Below, one piece after another: positions 58,171-64,000 of a DNA stretch of 64,000 nt. Source of the stretch: JANQNX01 sp965601665 (lineage in GTDB: Bacteria > Pseudomonadota > Gammaproteobacteria > Eutrophobiales > Eutrophobiaceae); the NCBI GenBank assembly GCA_965601665.1, contig OZ271833.1:868001-932000 (forward strand), read 5' to 3'. A program made the translations under genes and the position numbers. Position 1 is the stretch's first letter. Each line of letters starts with the position of its first letter. The notes under the pieces are model-generated. The model worked only from the letters and a program-made list of their open reading frames with translations. It ran no database searches and was not told where the DNA came from.

Positions 58171-58821
58171 TTAATTTTCCCCTGTCACAATAAGCAACGC
58201 TTGTTCCGCTGCAGCCTGCTCTGCCTTGCGTTTACTTTTGCCCTCGGCAATCACTTCGTGGCCCAGGTTTTCTATATGGCAACTGACCTTGAAATGCGGG
58301 TTATGCGGTGAACCGGTCTGACTAACCAACTTGTAAACGGGTGTGTTTAATTGCCTGGATTGCAAATATTCCTGTAACCGGGTTTTTGCATCCTTCTGAA
58401 TATCATCAATGTTAATCGTCTCGAGATAGGGGTGATAAAGATGCAGTATTACACGCTGACAGGATTCAAAATCCGAGTCCAGAAAGATGGCGCCCAGAAT
58501 TGCTTCAAGCGTATTAGCCAATACTGACTTTCTGCGCCAGCCCCCACTTTTCAATTCACCCGGCCCGAGATTAATCATATCCTGCAGGCCATGTTGGCCG
58601 GCTATTTCCGCCAGTCGTTCACCCTTTACAAGATAAGCGCGCAAGCGCGTAAGGTCGCCCTCATTGGCATCAGGGAATTTGCGAAATAGTGCTGCCGCGA
58701 TTACAGAACCCAGAACGGCATCACCCAGGAACTCCAGGCGTTCGTTATTGTTATTACCAAGGCTGCGGTGAGTTAACGCCTGTTGCAGTAAATTGTTATC
58801 GTTGAAATCGTAGTTAAACAA
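58171..58821 (-). CDS. rnc: Ribonuclease III
   Basis: This is 216 residues. It cuts double-stranded RNA, including rRNA precursors. The signature NERLEFLGDAVLGSVIAAAL and the second acidic cluster LANTLEAILGAIFLDSDFES supply the metal ligands. The C-terminal dsRNA-binding domain has DAKTRLQEYLQSRQLNTPVY and the AEGKSKRKAEQAAAEQALL end. Order lepB-DUF4845-rnc-era is conserved. Confidence 0.97.
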   Translation of the reverse strand: MFNYDFNDNNLLQQALTHRSLGNNNNERLEFLGDAVLGSVIAAALFRKFPDANEGDLTRLRAYLVKGERLAEIAGQHGLQDMINLGPGELKSGGWRRKSVLANTLEAILGAIFLDSDFESCQRVILHLYHPYLETINIDDIQKDAKTRLQEYLQSRQLNTPVYKLVSQTGSPHNPHFKVSCHIENLGHEVIAEGKSKRKAEQAAAEQALLIVTGEN

Positions 58822-58829
58822 CGTGAATG

Positions 58830-59231
58830 TTAGTTTTTCGGCTCGGTTATTTCCATTGCCACGTCGGTTTTAACTGTAAGATAGACTTCCTTAAACAGCT
58901 TCTGGGAATTCTGATAATTCATGTGTAAGTACTTTTTCTTGCCGTCTTCTGATTTTTTTACTGTCAGGAAATCCTTAATGGTCTTTTCCTTGAAAACATA
59001 AACACCGTTGATGTCAGCATTTTTAAGGAATAAACGTTTTAACTGGCTGTAGGTTTTACGCGACTCGTAAGGCTGATTAAGTGTTGAAGTCATTGCCGCC
59101 TTGATACTCAGGTGCTCGTTATAGAGGGGAAACAGGCGTAGTCCAAACAGTAGAAAGCAGCCGAATATTGCTGCCATGATAATCAGACTAATAAAAGTAA
59201 TTCCTGATTGCTTATTATGCAGTCGCTTCAT
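58830..59231 (-). CDS. DUF4845 small membrane protein
   Basis: This is 133 residues with one N-terminal membrane helix preceded by a basic stretch (MKRLHNKQSGITFISLIIMA, pilin-like). The rest is periplasmic and charged (KAAMTSTLNQPYESRKTYSQ, VFKEKTIKDFLTVKKSEDGK). DUF4845 genes sit between lepB and rnc in many gammaproteobacteria. The function is unknown; the pilin-like N-terminus lacks the G/E processing site of type IV pilins. Confidence 0.85.
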   Translation of the reverse strand: MKRLHNKQSGITFISLIIMAAIFGCFLLFGLRLFPLYNEHLSIKAAMTSTLNQPYESRKTYSQLKRLFLKNADINGVYVFKEKTIKDFLTVKKSEDGKKKYLHMNYQNSQKLFKEVYLTVKTDVAMEITEPKN

Positions 59232-59256
59232 GGTTTCCTCTCTCAGTTAGAAATTC

Positions 59257-60057
59257 CTAATAAATCATTGTACCAATTCGGCTAAAGTCAATGCCACCAT
59301 TCTTGCCGTCCCAGTTCATCCATATCATAAATGCCTTGCCCATGAGGTTTTTTTCCGGAACAAATCCCCAAAAACGGCTATCTTTGCTGTTATCCCGGTT
59401 GTCTCCGAGTACAAAATAATGACCGTCTGGTACGATAGTTTCAAGTTTGAGTGAAAATCGACGCGGATCTATCAATATCTGGTGCTCAAGCTCATCCGGC
59501 AAAAGCTCTGTTCTCAGTGAGACACCATCCATAGCCAATCCTGCACCGCTGGCAACATAGCGTCCCTGTTTTTCCTGGGTTGCTTCAGTACCGTTCACGT
59601 AGAGTGTTTTGTTTCGATAGGCGATGCGGTCTCCCGGGACACCAACAATACGCTTGATATAGGGGATACTGGGGTCTTCCGGATAGCGAAAAACAACGAT
59701 ATCGCCCCTTTCAGGCAGGTCGTTTTCCAGTATTTTATTATGTAATACCGGTAGCCGCAGTCCATATTCAAATTTATTGACCAGGATGAAATCACCTATC
59801 AACAATGTCGGCATCATGGAAGCTGATGGTATTTTAAACGGTTCGAATATAAACGAACGCAAAATCAACACGATCAAAAAAATGGGGAAAAAAGACCTGG
59901 AATACTCGACGATCAGTGGCAGTGTGGCCTCGCCGCTACTATCAGACTCTTCGCCTTCAGGACTCGCTTTTGCCCTGGCAATGAGGACATAGCCGAGCCA
60001 AATCATTCCACTTGAGAAAGTTAAAAATACGAGTAACGCTGAGAAATCAAAATTCAT
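59257..60057 (-). CDS. lepB: Signal peptidase I
   Basis: This is 266 residues. LepB removes signal peptides from exported proteins. Two N-terminal membrane helices are present (FSALLVFLTFSSGMIWLGYV; YSRSFFPIFLIVLILRSFIF). Box B is IPSASMMPTLLIGDFILVNK with the nucleophilic Ser, and box D is IPYIKRIVGVPGDRIAYRNK with the Lys general base. GDNRDNSKDSRFWGFVPEKN is box E. It overlaps lepA by four bases, as expected. Confidence 0.97.
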   Translation of the reverse strand: MNFDFSALLVFLTFSSGMIWLGYVLIARAKASPEGEESDSSGEATLPLIVEYSRSFFPIFLIVLILRSFIFEPFKIPSASMMPTLLIGDFILVNKFEYGLRLPVLHNKILENDLPERGDIVVFRYPEDPSIPYIKRIVGVPGDRIAYRNKTLYVNGTEATQEKQGRYVASGAGLAMDGVSLRTELLPDELEHQILIDPRRFSLKLETIVPDGHYFVLGDNRDNSKDSRFWGFVPEKNLMGKAFMIWMNWDGKNGGIDFSRIGTMIY

Positions 60058-61853
60058 TTGTCTTTGCCAACATGCAAGATGGCCATAAACGCCTGTTGTG
60101 GAATTTCTACCGAGCCAAATTGCTTCATGCGTTTTTTTCCTTCTTTTTGTTTTTCCAGCAGCTTTCGCTTGCGTGTAATATCACCACCGTAGCACTTTGC
60201 GGTTACGTTTTTGCGCATAGCTTTAACAGTTTGACGTGCGAGAATCTTGGATCCAATGGCTGCCTGTATAGCAACATCGAACATCTGCCGGGGGATAAAC
60301 TCCTTTATCTTTTCCGTTAGTTCCCGGCCACGTAACTGGGCAATGTCCTGGTGCACGATACAGGAAAGCGCATCGACTTTCTCTTCGTTAATCAGGATAT
60401 CGAGTTTAACCAGCTTCGAGGGCTGGAAATGGCTGAAATTGTAATCAAAGGAAGCGAAACCTCTGCTGGCTGACTTGAGCCGGTCAAAAAAATCCAGCAC
60501 AACTTCACTCAAGGGTAGCGCGTATGACAGGGAAATTTGTTTGCCAAGGTATTGCAATTTCTTTTGTACACCTCTCTTTTCTTCACAGAGGGTGATCACG
60601 TTGCCGAGGTATTCCTGCGGCACAAGAATGTCAGCAATAATCACAGGCTCGCGTATTTCATTAATTTTATTTGGCGGAGGCAGGTTGGCCGGGTTATCAA
60701 TGTTGAGGATTTCATCACCTGTTGTGACTACTTCATAGATAACAGTAGGCGCGGTCGTAATCAGCGCCAGGTTGTATTCGCGTTCCAGTCTTTCCTGGAT
60801 GATTTCCATATGCAACATGCCAAGGAATCCACAACGAAAACCGAAACCCAGTGCCTGAGATGTTTCCGGCTCATAGTGTAATGCAGCATCGTTTAACTTC
60901 AGCTTTGACAAGGCTTCGCGGAAGGCCTCGTAATCACTGGAATCAACGGGATACAAGCCGGAAAATACTTTTGGCTGTATCGTGCGGAAACCGGGCAAGG
61001 GCTCCGGGGCCGGCTTGTCGGCCTGCGTCAATGTATCCCCAACCGGTGCGCCATCAATATCCTTGATACCGGCAACCACATAACCCACTTCACCGGTTTT
61101 CAGAATCTTTGTCGATGTGCGCTTCGGGGTAAATTTACCCACATCATCGACAAGGAAATCCCTGCCTGTGGACATAACCTTTATTTTCTTGCCCGTATTC
61201 AATTGACCATCAACAATACGCACCAGCGAAACAACGCCAAGATAGTTATCAAACCAGGAGTCGATAATCAGCGCTTTTAACGGCGCGTCTTCCGCGCCAC
61301 CCGGTGCAGGTATTTCCTCTATCAGTTGCTGTAGTAATTCCTTTACTCCCAGCCCGGATTTTGCACTGACACGAAGGGCTTGCGACGCATCCAGTCCAAT
61401 AATTTCCTCGATTTCATTAATAACCCGCTCTGGCTCCGCGGACGGTAAATCAATCTTGTTGAGCACCGGTAATACTTCCAGGTCATTTTCAATTGCCGTA
61501 AAACAGTTAGCCACGCTCTGTGCCTCAACGCCCTGTGCTGCATCAACGACCAGTAATGCGCCTTCGCAGGCAGACAATGAGCGCGACACTTCATAACTGA
61601 AATCGACATGTCCGGGGGTATCAATGATATTTAACTGGTAGTCCTCTCCATCTTCGGCGTGATAGTTAAGGGTGACGCTCTGGGACTTGATTGTAATCCC
61701 GCGTTCACGTTCCAGATCCATCGAATCCAGAACCTGTGCTGCCATTTCGCGATCGGTCAAACCACCACAAAGCTGTATAAAGCGATCAGCCAGTGTGGAT
61801 TTACCATGGTCAATATGTGCAATGATGGAAAAATTACGTATATGTTGCTGCAT
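60054..61853 (-). CDS. lepA: Elongation factor 4 (LepA)
   Basis: This is 599 residues. LepA (EF4) is a ribosome-associated GTPase that back-translocates or helps in 30S biogenesis. G1 is IAHIDHGKSTLADRFIQLCG; G3 DTPGHVDFSYEVSRSLSAC; G4 NKIDLPSAEPERV. The EF-G-like domains II, III and V and the LepA C-terminal domain (AKCYGGDITRKRKLLEKQKE) are complete. It precedes lepB as in most proteobacteria. Confidence 0.98.
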   Translation of the reverse strand: MQQHIRNFSIIAHIDHGKSTLADRFIQLCGGLTDREMAAQVLDSMDLERERGITIKSQSVTLNYHAEDGEDYQLNIIDTPGHVDFSYEVSRSLSACEGALLVVDAAQGVEAQSVANCFTAIENDLEVLPVLNKIDLPSAEPERVINEIEEIIGLDASQALRVSAKSGLGVKELLQQLIEEIPAPGGAEDAPLKALIIDSWFDNYLGVVSLVRIVDGQLNTGKKIKVMSTGRDFLVDDVGKFTPKRTSTKILKTGEVGYVVAGIKDIDGAPVGDTLTQADKPAPEPLPGFRTIQPKVFSGLYPVDSSDYEAFREALSKLKLNDAALHYEPETSQALGFGFRCGFLGMLHMEIIQERLEREYNLALITTAPTVIYEVVTTGDEILNIDNPANLPPPNKINEIREPVIIADILVPQEYLGNVITLCEEKRGVQKKLQYLGKQISLSYALPLSEVVLDFFDRLKSASRGFASFDYNFSHFQPSKLVKLDILINEEKVDALSCIVHQDIAQLRGRELTEKIKEFIPRQMFDVAIQAAIGSKILARQTVKAMRKNVTAKCYGGDITRKRKLLEKQKEGKKRMKQFGSVEIPQQAFMAILHVGKDK

Positions 61854-61919
61854 TTGCTGCCAGTTGAAGTGAATCAGCTCAAAGTGCGCGATTCTATCGA
61901 AAACGCGTGCGCTTATAAA

Positions 61920-62207
61920 TCAATACTTATCAGTGGACAGGTTTTCGCGGCTGCTTTCAGAAAGGACTTGCTGTAAACGCTGTTCGTCCAGGAAATACTG
62001 GCATATTTCCACATCACCAAGGGTCAGCACCGGGATCCTGGCAGCATACAAAGACGTCAGTTCAGTATCAGTGTCTATGTCCACTTCGTGAATTGCAAAC
62101 GTGTAACGATTTTGCCATGGTGTCAATGCAGCAATGAGCTTGTCGCATAACTGACAATCTTTTCTTCCGTAAATTGTCAGTGTCAGGACATCCTGCTGCT
62201 TACTCAT
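61920..62207 (-). CDS. Glutaredoxin-like protein (DUF836)
   Basis: This is 95 residues from the ATG at 62207, which overlaps the end of the mucD gene by 8 bases; a TTG just upstream is less likely. The YGRKDCQLCDKLIAALTPWQ motif contains a CxxC redox site. The domain is a thioredoxin fold of the DUF836 group, with the cis-proline-containing RIPVLTLGDVEICQYFLDEQ. It lies in the mucD-lepA gap, a frequent place for this gene in gammaproteobacteria. A role in thiol chemistry is likely, its partner unknown. Confidence 0.86.
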   Translation of the reverse strand: MSKQQDVLTLTIYGRKDCQLCDKLIAALTPWQNRYTFAIHEVDIDTDTELTSLYAARIPVLTLGDVEICQYFLDEQRLQQVLSESSRENLSTDKY

Positions 62208-63621
62208 CAAGCTTTAACGCCAGGAAAACAGGTCCTCCACGTCTCTGGATCAGTACCGGAACAGATTTGCCTTTTGGCAACTCTTTTAGCAGTCGCTCAA
62301 AATGTGCTGCATTCTTAACCTTGATATTATTGATAAGTAACAAGATGTCGCCACGTCGAATACCCGCATCTTTAGCAGGACCGGCCCCTACTTCCTCGAT
62401 TAATACACCATGGTCATCAACATCAAGCTCTTTACGCTGATTGGCATTTAAATCCCTAACCGTTGCATTTAACGAGTTAACAGTGGCTTCCGGTGCAGCA
62501 TCATTACTGGCAACAAGTTCGTCATCGGCAGGCAATTCTGAAATCTTTACTTTAATTGTCTGCAGTTTGCCACGTCGAATAATCTTTACAGGCACTTTTG
62601 AATCGACAACGGTACTACCAACCAGTGGCGGCAGGTCAGAAGAGAAGTTAATTTTTTTGTTATCGTACTCGATAATAATATCACCGACTTCAATGCCGGC
62701 AAGTTCAGCCGGGCCCTTATCAAGCACCTTGGCAATCAAGGCGCCATGCGGATGGTCCATATCGAATGATTCGGCCAGTTCCCTGGTAACATCCTGGATT
62801 AACACGCCCAGCCAGCCGCGGCTCACCCTGCCCTTATCGCGAAGTTGTTTGTAAACACTTTCCACAACATCTACAGGCACAGCAAAAGACAGTCCCATGA
62901 AACCGCCGGTACGGCTGTAAATCTGTGAATTGACACCTATCACTTCACCATCGAGATTAAATAATGGACCACCGGAGTTTCCCGGGTTTATGGCAACATC
63001 TGTTTGAATAAACGGTACGTAATTTTCATTTGGCAGACTGCGACCGATGGCGCTGATTATGCCGGCGGTGACAGAGTAGTCGAATCCAAATGGCGAACCT
63101 ATGGCCAATACCCATTCACCAGCCTTGAGTTCTTCGGTTTTACCCAGCTTTAACACAGGTAAATTTTCAGCGTTGATCCTGATAACAGCTATATCGCTGC
63201 GTTCATCCGAGCCTATTACCTCGGCCACGTATTCCCTGCGGTCATTCAAACGCACGATTACTTCGTCGGCATCGCGGATAACATGGTGATTGGTAATCAC
63301 GTAACCATCTTTTGAAATAATAAAACCTGAGCCAAGAGAAGAACGTTCCTGTGAAGGCCCCTGGCCTTCTGGAATGTCGCCAAAATATTTTTTAAAAAAC
63401 TCGTAGAAAGGACTATTTTCAGGTATGTCAGGCAGGTTGAAACCCGGCGGCATACCATTTACCCCGGAATTTTTGCTGCTGGTACTAATATTTACTACCG
63501 CCGCGGAGTTCTGTTCAACCAGCGACGTAAAATCAGGCAGTTCACGGGCAATGGCATACTGTGATGATAATAGCCAAACAGTGATTAACAAAAAGAAGCG
63601 GGATAGATACTGATAATTCAT
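62200..63621 (-). CDS. mucD: Periplasmic serine endoprotease, DegQ/MucD type
   Basis: This is 473 residues with a signal peptide (LSRFFLLITVWLLSSQYAIA). The catalytic triad is His in YVITNHHVIRDADEVIV, Asp in SDERSDIAVIRINAENLPVL and Ser in DVAINPGNSGGPLFNLDGEV. Two PDZ domains follow (about 285-375 and 385-465). DegQ/MucD degrades misfolded envelope proteins and dampens the sigma-E/AlgU response. Position downstream of rseB/mucB matches P. aeruginosa mucB-mucC-mucD (no mucC frame is seen here). Confidence 0.95.
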   Translation of the reverse strand: MNYQYLSRFFLLITVWLLSSQYAIARELPDFTSLVEQNSAAVVNISTSSKNSGVNGMPPGFNLPDIPENSPFYEFFKKYFGDIPEGQGPSQERSSLGSGFIISKDGYVITNHHVIRDADEVIVRLNDRREYVAEVIGSDERSDIAVIRINAENLPVLKLGKTEELKAGEWVLAIGSPFGFDYSVTAGIISAIGRSLPNENYVPFIQTDVAINPGNSGGPLFNLDGEVIGVNSQIYSRTGGFMGLSFAVPVDVVESVYKQLRDKGRVSRGWLGVLIQDVTRELAESFDMDHPHGALIAKVLDKGPAELAGIEVGDIIIEYDNKKINFSSDLPPLVGSTVVDSKVPVKIIRRGKLQTIKVKISELPADDELVASNDAAPEATVNSLNATVRDLNANQRKELDVDDHGVLIEEVGAGPAKDAGIRRGDILLLINNIKVKNAAHFERLLKELPKGKSVPVLIQRRGGPVFLALKLDE

Positions 63622-63707
63622 ACGTAACGTTCCAAGAAGTGTTTAAACAATCTGTTTAATTCCAAATAAAAAGATCTAACGCAATATACGCGTTGCCTGT
63701 GAAGATA

Positions 63708-64000
63708 CTAGTTCAGTGCTCTGACTGAATCAGCCATTTGTTTAACAGTATCCTGCGGGACTTCGCCGACTGCCGTAATTTGATAGCCATTCTGCAACGT
63801 AGAGTAGGCACTTACGCCACCGAAGGTAGCTGGTCCTTCTTTGTTATCCGGTGTAGTTGAAAGCTTCTCTATAAATATAGAAACCATGGCCAGGCCATCG
63901 CTATAGACAATATGATCAACAGGGATATCACTTGTCATCATGGCCTGACGGGTATGTTCATTCATACTAAACCCTTTTGGCATCCAGGTAGCTTTCCAGC
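63708..64000 (-). CDS. rseB: Sigma-E regulatory protein RseB/MucB, C-terminal part only
   Basis: The frame ends at 63708 and runs off the right edge of the window, so only the last 97 or so residues are seen (WKATWMPKGFSMNEHTR onward). RseB/MucB binds the periplasmic part of RseA/MucA and protects it from cleavage. The seen part fits: WMPKGFSMNE, then HIVYSDGLAMVSIFIEKLST, GGVSAYSTLQNGYQITAVGE and VPQDTVKQMADSVRAL. The order rseB-mucD-lepA supports it. Confidence 0.88.
   Translation of the reverse strand, partial: WKATWMPKGFSMNEHTRQAMMTSDIPVDHIVYSDGLAMVSIFIEKLSTTPDNKEGPATFGGVSAYSTLQNGYQITAVGEVPQDTVKQMADSVRALN

Overview
The window is chromosomal DNA of a gammaproteobacterium. Several gene orders are typical of that class: yccA next to a tRNA-Ser gene at the left edge; uvrC-pgsA followed by tRNA-Gly(GCC), tRNA-Cys(GCA) and tRNA-Leu(UAA) (11.1-14.5 kb, the E. 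coli uvrC-pgsA-glyW-cysT-leuZ order); yceD-rpmF-plsX-fabH-fabD-fabG-acpP-fabF-pabC-mltG-tmk-holB-pilZ-tatD (38-48.8 kb); and rseB/mucB-mucD-glutaredoxin-lepA-lepB-DUF4845-rnc-era-recO-pdxJ (55.7-64 kb, the Pseudomonas order). A bchE-bchJ pair at 3.6-5.9 kb encodes bacteriochlorophyll synthesis enzymes, so the organism is probably a purple (anoxygenic phototrophic) gammaproteobacterium or a close relative; the species cannot be named from this window.

Layout. 0-3.3 kb: end of yccA, tRNA-Ser followed by four 111-bp tandem repeats that carry remnants of the tRNA 3' end, a small exported protein, and three very small paralogous proteins that share a C-terminal motif. 3.4-6.1 kb: bchE-bchJ behind what looks like an anaerobically induced promoter (perfect FNR-type box, a -10 at the matching distance, and a TGTC-N10-GACA PpsR/CrtJ-type box at the predicted start site), closed by a terminator. 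6.3-17.5 kb: an ammonium-transporter/PAS/GGDEF/EAL fusion, DNA repair genes (family 5 uracil-DNA glycosylase, uvrC), pgsA, three tRNA genes, a second PAS/GGDEF/EAL protein and a poly-gamma-glutamate-hydrolase-like protein. 17.6-23.9 kb: a lipoprotein, a radical SAM protein, an AsmA-family protein and a MerR-like-HTH/class III nucleotide cyclase with a perfect palindrome over its own predicted promoter.

24-29.6 kb is an AT-rich accessory island. It has two gene sets in opposite orientation: (i) a small ORF, an Mrr-like nuclease and a CoiA-like nuclease; (ii) a membrane-anchored coiled-coil/winged-helix protein and a Vsr/DUF559-like nuclease with a duplicated N-terminal domain. Each set is bracketed by copies of a short direct repeat. 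This looks like modular defence or competence cargo and is the best candidate for an undescribed system. To its right lie a DUF4143 AAA ATPase with three 22-bp-spaced repeats before its start, and a cation ATPase-cation/proton antiporter-UspA group (30.9-36.3 kb).

36.8-64 kb is mostly conserved housekeeping: fatty acid and phospholipid precursor synthesis, maf (apparently with an ATT start), sppA, rluC, rne with a long leader, prfC, and the lepB-rnc-era-recO-pdxJ set. Predicted functions rest on motifs and gene order read by eye; no database search was run.
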